This document shows, in pieces, positions 1 to 5,150 of a DNA stretch of 8,705 nucleotides. Under the pieces are notes generated by a model that was given only the letters and a program-made list of their open reading frames with translations, was not told where the DNA came from and made no database searches. The stretch comes from Acidobacteriota bacterium (GTDB lineage: Bacteria; Acidobacteriota; Terriglobia; Acidiferrales; UBA7541). The stretch covers positions 1-8,705 of the forward strand of contig JACOSF010000016.1 of the NCBI GenBank assembly GCA_016179005.1. The letters run 5' to 3'. The translations under genes and the position numbers were made by a program. The stretch's first letter is position 1; each line of letters opens with the position of its first letter.

Positions 1-1
1 G

Positions 2-982
2 GACAAAAACATGGGCCGCGCCGCAGTGGAAGGCTGGATGACGTGGGAGCTGGCGGAAAAAGTTTTCAAGGCTGCGGGCAAAGACCTGGCCGTGCTCAAA
101 CAAGCGGCGGTGAGCCGCGATTTCAAGCCGGTGCCGCTGGGGCTGCGCGCGAAACTGGCCATCACGAATACACTGCGCGCGGTGGACTCAACCAATGTCG
201 TCGCAAAGCTGGCCGGCAGCGATGCCAAACTCAAAAATGAGTACGTGATTTACTGCGCGCACTGGGACCACTTCGGCATCGGCCCGGAAGTGAAGGGCGA
301 CAAGATTTACAACGGCGCAGTAGACAACGCCACGGGCACCGCGGCGCTGCTGGAAATGGCCAGGGCCTACAAGCAGCTCGCGGTGCCTCCGCGGCGCTCG
401 GTCCTCTTTCTCTCCGTGACCGGCGAGGAGCAGGGGCTGCTCGGCTCAGCGTACTACGCCAAGCGTCCGTTGTATCCGCTGGCGCGGACCGCGGCGGTGG
501 TCAATATGGACGCTATGAACGTGCTGGGCAAAACGAGCGACATCATCAGCGTCGGCCTGGGCAGCTCGACGCTTGATGAAATCGTCATCGCGGAAGCGAG
601 GGCGCAGGGCCGCGTGGTGAAGCCCGACGCCGAGCCGGAAAAAGGATTCTTTTACCGCAGCGACCACTTTCCCTTTGCCAAGGAAGGCGTGCCCGCGTTC
701 GATCCGGGCGACGGCACGGAGTACATCGGCAAACCCGCCGGCTGGGGCATGAAGATGCGCGAGAAGTACACCATGGAGGACTACCACAAGCCCTCCGACG
801 ACGTGAGGGCCGACTGGGACCTGAGCGGTCTGGTGCAGGACTCGCAGCTTTACTTCATGGTCGGCTATCGCGTGGCCAACGAACCGAAAATGCCGGAATG
901 GAAGCCGGGCACCGAGTTCAAAGCCAAGCGCGAGGCGTCGCTGAAAGCAGCCGCGCCGGCGAAGCCCGCCACAAAGAAATGA
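2..982 (+). CDS. M28 family zinc metallopeptidase, 5'-truncated by window edge
   Basis: This is the C-terminal part of an M28 (aminopeptidase Y/Aap-like) zinc exopeptidase, which removes N-terminal amino acids from peptides, typically outside the cytoplasm. The frame is open to the window edge, so the ATG at base 11 is almost certainly internal. Numbering from that Met, the di-zinc site reads AHWDHFG (H84, D86), NGAVDNATG (bridging D105), SVTGEEQGLLGS (general base E139, zinc ligand E140), NMDAMN (D167) and YHKPSDD (H259). All expected ligands are present in the expected order. Residues 1-75 resemble the segment between an inserted PA domain and the catalytic core in larger M28 enzymes; the signal peptide and any PA domain lie outside the window. 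The C-terminus is a Lys/Ala/Pro-rich tail. The aminotransferase starts 10 nt after the TGA, suggesting co-transcription. Family assignment is firm; substrate is unknown. Confidence 0.93.
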   Translation, partial: DKNMGRAAVEGWMTWELAEKVFKAAGKDLAVLKQAAVSRDFKPVPLGLRAKLAITNTLRAVDSTNVVAKLAGSDAKLKNEYVIYCAHWDHFGIGPEVKGDKIYNGAVDNATGTAALLEMARAYKQLAVPPRRSVLFLSVTGEEQGLLGSAYYAKRPLYPLARTAAVVNMDAMNVLGKTSDIISVGLGSSTLDEIVIAEARAQGRVVKPDAEPEKGFFYRSDHFPFAKEGVPAFDPGDGTEYIGKPAGWGMKMREKYTMEDYHKPSDDVRADWDLSGLVQDSQLYFMVGYRVANEPKMPEWKPGTEFKAKREASLKAAAPAKPATKK

Positions 983-992
983 GCACGGGCGG

Positions 993-2354
993 ATGAATCA
1001 CTCCGACGATTTCGCGTTTCCGCGCAATTTCAAGCGGCGGTATTCCGTCGCCGTGCGCGGCGAAGGCGTCTATCTCTACGACGAAAACGGAAAGCGTTAC
1101 CTCGACGCGTGCGGCGGCGCAGCCGTCGTCTCCATTGGGCACGGCGTGCCGGAGATCATCGACGCCATCGCGCAACAGGCCCGACAGCTTTCTTACGTAC
1201 ACTCGTCGCAGTTCGCCTCGCCGGTGGGCGCGGAGCTGGCGGCGGTGCTGGCCGCGAAGTTTCCCGGCGCGAAGCAGCATGTGCGCGTGCATTACACCTC
1301 GGGCGGTTCGGAGGCGACGGAAACGGCTATCAAAATCTCCCGCGCATACTGGCTGGCGCGCGGCGAGACGCAGCGCTACAAAATCATTTCCCGCTGGGGT
1401 TCCTACCACGGCACCACGCTCGGCGCGCTTTCCGCTTCCGGAAATAAAGTGCGGCGGCAGGCATTCGCGCCGCTGCTGCCCGCCGCGATGGAGCACATCT
1501 CCGCGTGCTTCTGCTACCGCTGCCCGTTGAGCCTGAAGTTTCCCGCGTGCGCGCTGGCTTGCGCAGAGGAACTCGAGCAAACCATTTTGAAGACGGGCAA
1601 AGAATCCGTGGCCGCGTTTATCTGCGAACCGGTGGTGGGCGCGTCTTCCGGCGCCGTGCCCCCCGAGGGCTACCTCCGCCGGATCCGCGAAATCTGCGAC
1701 GCGCACGGCATCCTGATGATCGCCGACGAAGTGATGACCGGCGCGGGGCGCACTGGAAAATATTTCGCCGTCGAGCACTGGGGCGTCGTGCCGGACATGA
1801 TCCTGCTGGCCAAAGGGCTGGCCAGTGGCTACGCGCCGCTAGGCGCGGTGCTGGCGGGCGAAAAAATCTGGCGCGCCATCGAAGCGGGCCCGGGCTCGCT
1901 CGACCACGGCTTCACGTATCAGGGCCACCCGCCGTCGCTTGCCGCGGGGCTCGCCGTGCAGCGCTATTTAGAAAAGCATAATCTGGTGGAGCGATCGCGC
2001 CAGCGTGGAGAGTACCTTGCGAAAAAACTCGAAGGCCTGCGCGCGCTACCATGTGTAGGCGACGTCCGCGGCAAGGGCATGCTGCAAACCGTGGAGTTCG
2101 TCGCGGACAAGGCCAGCAAGAGCCCGTTCGCGAAAGACTTCAGTTTCAATTTCCGCTTGTTTGAGAACATGCAGGCGCGCGGCGTGATGGTCTATCCGAT
2201 GCGCGGCACAGTGGAGGATGGCGGCGACCACGTGCTCATCGCGCCGCCGTACGTGATCGAGGAAGCGCAGATTGATTTTCTCGCCGAGCAGATGGCGCAG
2301 GCGCTCGAGGAAGTCGGGCGCGATGCGCTGGCGGCAGGTGCCGGCGGAAACTAA
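993..2354 (+). CDS. Class III (ornithine/GABA-type) PLP-dependent aminotransferase
   Basis: This 453-aa cytoplasmic protein has the usual length and motif order of fold-type I, class III aminotransferases, which move an amino group, often a terminal one, to a keto acid using PLP. Visible motifs: the phosphate-binding TSGGSEATE (102-110), ring-stacking region SYHG (137-140), E212 in CEPVVG, D245 in IADEVMTGAGRTGK (contacts the pyridine nitrogen), Schiff-base K274 in LLAKGLASGYAPLG, and T308 in FTYQGHP (phosphate contact from the partner subunit). The N-terminal YLYDENGKRYLDACGG (27-42) is the typical substrate-entry segment. Five cysteines cluster between residues 172 and 190. The ATG lies 10 nt after the peptidase stop, with only a weak GGGCGG purine stretch upstream, so translational coupling is likely. 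Motifs cannot separate acetylornithine, GABA, beta-alanine:pyruvate or diamine specificity, so no gene symbol is given. Confidence 0.93.
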   Translation: MNHSDDFAFPRNFKRRYSVAVRGEGVYLYDENGKRYLDACGGAAVVSIGHGVPEIIDAIAQQARQLSYVHSSQFASPVGAELAAVLAAKFPGAKQHVRVHYTSGGSEATETAIKISRAYWLARGETQRYKIISRWGSYHGTTLGALSASGNKVRRQAFAPLLPAAMEHISACFCYRCPLSLKFPACALACAEELEQTILKTGKESVAAFICEPVVGASSGAVPPEGYLRRIREICDAHGILMIADEVMTGAGRTGKYFAVEHWGVVPDMILLAKGLASGYAPLGAVLAGEKIWRAIEAGPGSLDHGFTYQGHPPSLAAGLAVQRYLEKHNLVERSRQRGEYLAKKLEGLRALPCVGDVRGKGMLQTVEFVADKASKSPFAKDFSFNFRLFENMQARGVMVYPMRGTVEDGGDHVLIAPPYVIEEAQIDFLAEQMAQALEEVGRDALAAGAGGN

Positions 2355-2701
2355 TCGCCTTTCAAATAGGCCTGGCGGCCTTCCTTCCAATCGTTGCGCG
2401 GCGGGGCAAAGAAGTCGAGCAACACGCACGCGTCGAGGAACCAAACTTCGTGCTCGATCCACGTGGGGATCACCAGCACCTCGCCGGCGTGCAGTTCGAA
2501 GTCGCGCCCGGCGGCGCTGATGCGCATGGCGCCTTCCAGGACGTAGGTCTGCTGTTCGGCTTCGTGCTTGTGCGGAGGAATGTGCACGCCCTTCGCAAAT
2601 TGAAAACGCGCTAGCGTGCATTGGTCGCCCCAGATTACCTGGCGTTCCACTCCTTCGCCGATTTTTTCTATGGGGATTTCTTTCCAGCGGATGGGACCCA
2701 T
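2351..2701 (-). CDS. Small single-domain cupin protein
   Basis: This 116-aa protein is one conserved cupin beta-barrel. Motif 1 runs from G38 through H40, H44, H46, E49 and Q50 to G57 (HKHEAEQQTYVLEG); motif 2 is GEVLVIPTWIEHEV (73-86) with H84. H44, H46, E49 or Q50, and H84 are the likely metal ligands. Proteins of this size and type (KdgF-like and similar) bind a divalent metal and act as isomerases, lyases or small-molecule binders; the sequence does not show which. The frame stays open upstream to base 2800, but the ATG at 2701 is preferred because GAGGTG (2707-2712) lies 5 nt before it and the upstream residues look non-coding. The gene converges on the aminotransferase and the two stop codons overlap by 4 nt. 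A GC-rich hairpin lies in its leader. Neighbourhood gives no clear functional link. Confidence 0.87.
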   Translation of the reverse strand: MGPIRWKEIPIEKIGEGVERQVIWGDQCTLARFQFAKGVHIPPHKHEAEQQTYVLEGAMRISAAGRDFELHAGEVLVIPTWIEHEVWFLDACVLLDFFAPPRNDWKEGRQAYLKGD

Positions 2702-2990
2702 GCCTTCACCTCGATGATGGCTGGCCGGCCGAAAAGAGCCGGCCTGGAAGAACAACACAGTATACTCGATACTCGCGCGGCAGACGGCGGTGGGGGACAA
2801 GAGCCACCACGCTCGCGCGGCACGGAAGATTTGCCCGCACTGTGACCGCCCTCGCAGCTTGAGATGCCGGGCCGCAGCGCATCGAAACAGCCAGTTTCAG
2901 GTACGACACAGCCGCGGTCATACTCATCGACACCTCCGCCTCAGGGCCGTTAGACTCCATCGAAGCTGGAAAATTCCAGCGGAGACGTAC
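2702..2990. other. Divergent intergenic region between cupin and FecR-like genes
   Basis: I see no convincing gene here; both strands contain open frames but the residues are Arg/His/Cys-rich without domain features. The region should contain the promoters of both flanking genes. The palindrome AGTATACT (2759-2766) gives a TATACT box, a 5/6 match to a -10 element, on either strand, but no good -35 partner stands 16-18 nt away on either side. GTAT-N5-ATAC (2760-2772) is a small inverted repeat over the same place. CTCGCGCGGCA occurs twice, at 2772-2782 and 2812-2822. A 7-bp GC hairpin occupies 2723-2744. Confidence 0.5.
2723..2744 (-). promoter_or_regulatory. GC-rich hairpin in the cupin mRNA leader
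   Basis: GGCCGGC (2723-2729) and GCCGGCC (2738-2744) form a perfect 7-bp stem around an 8-nt loop. On the minus strand the hairpin ends 10 nt upstream of the cupin ribosome-binding site and would be in the transcript if the TATACT box at 2759-2764 is the -10 element. There is no U-run after it on either strand, so it is not a normal intrinsic terminator. It may stabilise the leader or affect translation; no known riboswitch is recognised. Confidence 0.35.
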
Positions 2991-2993
2991 GTG
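2981..2993 (+). promoter_or_regulatory. RBS deciding the GTG start of the FecR-like gene
   Basis: GGAG at 2981-2984 stands 6 nt before GTG at 2991. This site, together with the signal-peptide-like sequence that begins right after it, sets the start inside a frame that is open about 200 nt further upstream. Confidence 0.6.
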
Positions 2994-3656
2994 TCCGCTC
3001 ACAGACGCCAGTTTGTCGCTATCCTTCTTGCCGCCCTGGTGGCGGCGCCGCCGGGGTCTGGCTCCCAGGCAAAGCCTCTGGGTGTGGTGCTGGAAACGCG
3101 GAACGCCACGCTGCGCGCCACCGATGGTCTTCCCGGAACAACGGTGTTTGCCGGAGATACTGTGGTCACCGACCACGGCGGGCGTGTGCGCGTGCGCATG
3201 GGCGATGCCCAGGTTGAGGTCATGCCGGAAAGCGTCGTTGTGTTTGAGGAATTGGATTCTGTGGCCGGCGCAACCGTAGTGCATGGCACGGTGGGATTCG
3301 CCACGCCGGAAAGCGGGAGCGTGGCGGTGCGCGCCGCAGGCATCCTGATCCGGCCGCAGGCCAAGCGCCTTACGCACGGCCAAGTGACGCTGGTGGGGCC
3401 CAGCGAATTGCTGGTCACCAGTTATCGCGGGCCGTTGGAGTTGACGCTGGGGAACGAGTCCTTGATTGTGCCTGAGGGCACTACGTATCGCGTGGTGCAA
3501 GGTGATTCGAGAGGGCCGGGGCCGGTTGGCGCGGGCGCGGAAGCTGCGCGGCGAGCGCCTTTCAAAGCGTTCCTGGTGGCCTTCGTCGCCGTTGCTGTGC
3601 CGCTGGTAACTCTCATTACCTACCAGTTACTGGTCAGCCCGTCTTCGCTTTTCTGA
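2991..3656 (+). CDS. FecR-like domain protein with signal peptide and C-terminal membrane anchor
   Basis: This 221-aa protein begins with a signal-peptide-like segment: basic AHRRQ (3-7), a hydrophobic stretch FVAILLAALVAA (8-19) and a small-residue SGSQA region (23-27). Residues about 38-170 are beta-rich and match the FecR fold in pattern: GTTVFAGDTVVTDHGGRVRVRM (49-70, read in two parts: a G-D-T turn and a G-G-R-V strand) followed by a V-M-P-E-S-V segment (77-82). A hydrophobic helix (about 193-213) near the C-terminus would anchor it in the membrane with a short tail, placing the beta domain outside the cytoplasm. Classical FecR proteins carry an N-terminal anti-sigma segment and a membrane helix before this domain; here there is no cytoplasmic domain, and no ECF sigma or TonB receptor gene is nearby. 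The role is therefore unknown; surface sensing or envelope binding are possible. Start is GTG with a good RBS. Confidence 0.7.
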   Translation: MSAHRRQFVAILLAALVAAPPGSGSQAKPLGVVLETRNATLRATDGLPGTTVFAGDTVVTDHGGRVRVRMGDAQVEVMPESVVVFEELDSVAGATVVHGTVGFATPESGSVAVRAAGILIRPQAKRLTHGQVTLVGPSELLVTSYRGPLELTLGNESLIVPEGTTYRVVQGDSRGPGPVGAGAEAARRAPFKAFLVAFVAVAVPLVTLITYQLLVSPSSLF

Positions 3657-3668
3657 TTGAGAAATTCT

Positions 3669-3708
3669 AAAAAAACAAAAGACCCTGTCCGCCGAAGCGG
3701 GCAGGGCC
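3669..3708 (-). terminator. Intrinsic terminator of the cold-shock gene
   Basis: Arms 3681-3692 and 3697-3708 form a 12-position GC-rich stem closed by a TTCG tetraloop when read on the minus strand, with one C·A mismatch and one G·U pair. On that strand the stem is followed at once by a T-run (3680-3669) broken by a single G. It begins 17 nt after the cold-shock stop codon. On the plus strand the hairpin has an A-run before it but only a poor T-run after it, so termination of the FecR-like transcript here would be weaker. Confidence 0.9.
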
Positions 3709-3725
3709 TTCTGGTTTCGAACGCG

Positions 3726-3932
3726 TTAGACCGCGGTGACGTTTTCGGCCTGGTATCCCTTGGGGCCCTGGCGGACCTCAAATTCCACCGCCTGCCCTTC
3801 GTTGAGGGTCTTGTACCCCTCCATCTGGATCGCGGAGAAGTGCACGAAGACGTCCTCGCCCGACTGGCGCTGGATGAACCCATAGCCCTTCGAAGAGTTA
3901 AACCACTTCACTACCCCTTGTTCTCTGCTCAA
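3726..3932 (-). CDS. Cold-shock domain protein, CspA family
   Basis: This 68-aa protein is a complete single cold-shock (OB-fold) domain, the normal length for CspA-type RNA/ssDNA chaperones that melt mRNA structure in the cytoplasm. Visible are GVVKWFNSSKGYGFIQ (6-21, containing RNP1 KGYGFIQ) and DVFVHFSAIQ (27-36, RNP2 VFVHF). The downstream NEGQAVEFEVRQGPKGYQAENV (44-65) is the usual beta4-beta5 part, read here as two adjacent segments. The start is TTG: no in-frame ATG lies between it and the upstream intergenic region, and AGAGGAG (3941-3947) ends 8 nt before it. The gene has its own strong terminator. It lies 126 nt downstream of the STAS gene on the same strand, probably with its own promoter; family members often have long regulatory leaders. 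Family call is very secure; whether it is cold-induced or constitutive cannot be told. Confidence 0.95.
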   Translation of the reverse strand: MSREQGVVKWFNSSKGYGFIQRQSGEDVFVHFSAIQMEGYKTLNEGQAVEFEVRQGPKGYQAENVTAV

Positions 3933-4058
3933 CTTCTCAACTCCTCTTTCCGTCAGGATGTTGCACTGTGGTGCTTGTAACGCCAGCCGGTCGCACAGAG
4001 AATTCGCCGAGGCGAATCCCGTACCGCCGTGGAATTATCAAGAACACCAGCGCGGCGA
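3933..4058 (-). promoter_or_regulatory. Leader/promoter region of the cold-shock gene
   Basis: This 126-nt spacer holds the cold-shock RBS (GGAG at 3941-3944) and a compact inverted repeat, ATTCGC-CGAG-GCGAAT (4002-4017). The repeat has no T-run on the minus strand, so it is more likely leader structure or a protein site than a terminator for the STAS gene. A GATAAT box on the minus strand (4034-4039) is a 5/6 -10 match but has no clear -35 partner; if used, the leader would be roughly 95 nt. Confidence 0.35.
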
Positions 4059-4406
4059 CTAACTGTGGAAACTGCCCAGCGCGGAGCTTTCGTCGTTGTG
4101 CACGTCGAAGACGGTGTACAGCTTGGTGATCTGCAGCAGGTCGTGCACTTTTTTCGTCAGGTTGAGCAGCTTGAGTTCCCCGCCGCTGTTTTTCACGGTG
4201 GTGAAGCCGCTCACCAGCTCGCCGATGCCCGAGCTGTCGATGTAGGTGACGTCGCCGAGGTTCAGGACAATCTTGAGCTGGCCCTTGCTGGTCATGTCCC
4301 GCACCATTTCGCGCAGCATGGCGCTGCCTTCGCCGAGCGTGATGCGCCCGCTGACGTCCACCACGGTAATGCCCCGGATATCGCGCGATGTCGCTTTGAA
4401 GCTCAC
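4059..4406 (-). CDS. STAS-domain anti-sigma factor antagonist (RsbV/SpoIIAA type)
   Basis: This 115-aa protein is a complete single STAS domain. It opens with a VVDVSGRITLGEG strand-turn (15-27), has the hydrophobic strand IVLNLGDVTYIDSSG (46-60), and ends with the usual helix after LKLLNLTKKV (78-87). The DSSG loop falls at D57-S58-S59-G60, the same numbering as B. subtilis SpoIIAA, where S58 is phosphorylated by the partner kinase. In that family the unphosphorylated form binds the anti-sigma kinase and frees sigma; the phosphorylated form cannot. The start is GTG with a strong AAGGAG-type RBS (GGAG 4414-4417, 7 nt away). It follows the kinase gene by 29 nt on the same strand, clearly one operon. 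No sigma factor or PP2C phosphatase gene is adjacent, so the output is not visible. Confidence 0.93.
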   Translation of the reverse strand: MSFKATSRDIRGITVVDVSGRITLGEGSAMLREMVRDMTSKGQLKIVLNLGDVTYIDSSGIGELVSGFTTVKNSGGELKLLNLTKKVHDLLQITKLYTVFDVHNDESSALGSFHS

Positions 4407-4420
4407 GGTAGTTCTCCTTT
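4407..4420 (-). promoter_or_regulatory. RBS deciding the GTG start of the STAS gene
   Basis: On the minus strand AAAGGAGAA (4412-4420) is a near-ideal Shine-Dalgarno 7 nt before GTG at 4406. It is much stronger than the site before the upstream kinase gene, which would favour an excess of antagonist over kinase. Confidence 0.65.
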
Positions 4421-4435
4421 TTCCAAGCGCCCGGG

Positions 4436-4867
4436 CTAGCCCGCCGCGGGCAGCCGCTTCACCAGGGTCAGTTCGGCCCCGCCTGTGCGGCCCCGGACCA
4501 CATCGAATTCGTCCATGAACGCTTTCATCAGAAGTATGCCGCGCCCGGAACTCTTTAGCAAATTTTCCTCGGCCAGCGGGTCGGGCACGTCCGCCAGGAC
4601 GAAGCCTTCGCCCTGGTCGAGAACGCGGATCACCAGCCGCCCCTGCTCCAGCTCGATCGTGAGGAAAACTTTTTTCTCGCGGTTCTGGTGGTTGCCGTAA
4701 GTGACCGCGTTAATCACGGCCTCGCGCACCGACATACCGATGCGGTGGCGGTCCTCGTCGTCGAAGCCGGCGGCCTCCGCGATGCGCACAGTGATGTCTT
4801 CGGCCAGGTCCACGCTGTCGATGATCGATTCCAGCGTGACGTCCATTCGCTTGGTCTGAGAGGTCAT
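4436..4867 (-). CDS. Anti-sigma factor serine kinase (RsbW/SpoIIAB type, HATPase_c_2)
   Basis: This 143-aa protein has the normal length of an RsbW/SpoIIAB kinase: a GHKL ATPase fold that binds a sigma factor and phosphorylates a STAS antagonist. The N-box is MSVREAVINAVTYGNH (45-60) with E49 and N53; the G1 box is DQGEG (84-88); the G2 box/ATP lid is SSGRGILLMKAF (107-117 region). All ATP-binding residues expected are visible. It is the first gene of a two-gene operon with the STAS protein, an order opposite to B. subtilis rsbV-rsbW. The ATG at 4867 has only a weak GGAA upstream; an internal ATG at residue 8 has no better RBS, so 4867 is kept. It could regulate a sigma factor elsewhere, or another partner-switch output, as these pairs do in many bacteria without SigB. 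Confidence 0.92.
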   Translation of the reverse strand: MTSQTKRMDVTLESIIDSVDLAEDITVRIAEAAGFDDEDRHRIGMSVREAVINAVTYGNHQNREKKVFLTIELEQGRLVIRVLDQGEGFVLADVPDPLAEENLLKSSGRGILLMKAFMDEFDVVRGRTGGAELTLVKRLPAAG

Positions 4868-5150
4868 CCGGTTCCGGCAACCGACCGCAAAAAAAAACGC
4901 CCGTTATGGGTAACATGAGGGCCGCGCCGAAGTCAACGCTAAGCAGTGAGTGTGTCGCTGCAAAGTGAGAATGTCCGGATTGTGCAACGGCGACGAATTC
5001 ATATGTAACAAGTTGTACGTTTTGTGTTAAGGTCGCTGGCCCAGCGCGGACGCACGAAGCGACAATGGCACCTGCTGCTTACCCGTTACCGAAAACTTAT
5101 ATCTGCTGAGTGAGTGCAGTGTCTGCGGCCCTCGACGAGGAGACAGAGAG
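4868..5150. promoter_or_regulatory. Divergent intergenic region with repeats and small palindromes
   Basis: This 283-nt spacer must carry the promoters for the kinase operon (minus) and the 833-aa membrane protein (plus). On the minus strand a TTGACT box (4931-4936) matches five of six -35 bases, but the -10 options 15-18 nt beyond it are poor. On the plus strand TTGTGC (4980-4985) and TATGTA (5002-5007) are 16 nt apart, a weak pair. There is a run of nine A (4889-4897), a hairpin (4943-4961), an AGTGAG/TGTC direct repeat (4945-4975) with a looser third copy (5109-5123), and an ACAA-G-TTGT palindrome (5008-5016). The RBS of the next gene is GAGGAG (5137-5142). Confidence 0.45.
4943..4961. repeat. 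Imperfect inverted repeat (operator or hairpin candidate)
   Basis: GCAGTGA (4943-4949) pairs with TCGCTGC (4955-4961) around a GTGTG loop, with one G·T pair. It overlaps the first copy of the AGTGAG-N2-TGTC repeat. The position, between the two divergent start codons, suits a regulator-binding site; no known operator is recognised. Confidence 0.3.

Noticed and set aside
918..1778. Long minus-strand open frame opposite the aminotransferase
   Set aside because: The translation is rich in Arg, His and Ala with no domain pattern, while the plus strand encodes a full PLP enzyme with every catalytic residue.
2354..3000. Mobile-element or integration boundary between the gene blocks
   Set aside because: No transposase, tRNA, terminal inverted repeats or target duplication is seen, and base composition does not shift noticeably.
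2706..3500. Minus-strand open frame across the FecR-like gene and divergent spacer
   Set aside because: It has no RBS or domain signal and spans a likely promoter region; the plus-strand protein has a signal peptide, beta domain and anchor.
4002..4017. ATTCGC-CGAG-GCGAAT as a terminator for the STAS gene
   Set aside because: The stem is short and not followed by a T-run on the minus strand.
3620..4058. Plus-strand open frames across the cold-shock gene and its leader
   Set aside because: They overlap a textbook cold-shock domain and its terminator on the minus strand.
4889..4915. T-run on the minus strand after a small CCC/GGG hairpin as a terminator upstream of the kinase gene
   Set aside because: The stem is only 3-4 bp, and no gene upstream on that strand in the window needs it; the run is more likely leader sequence.
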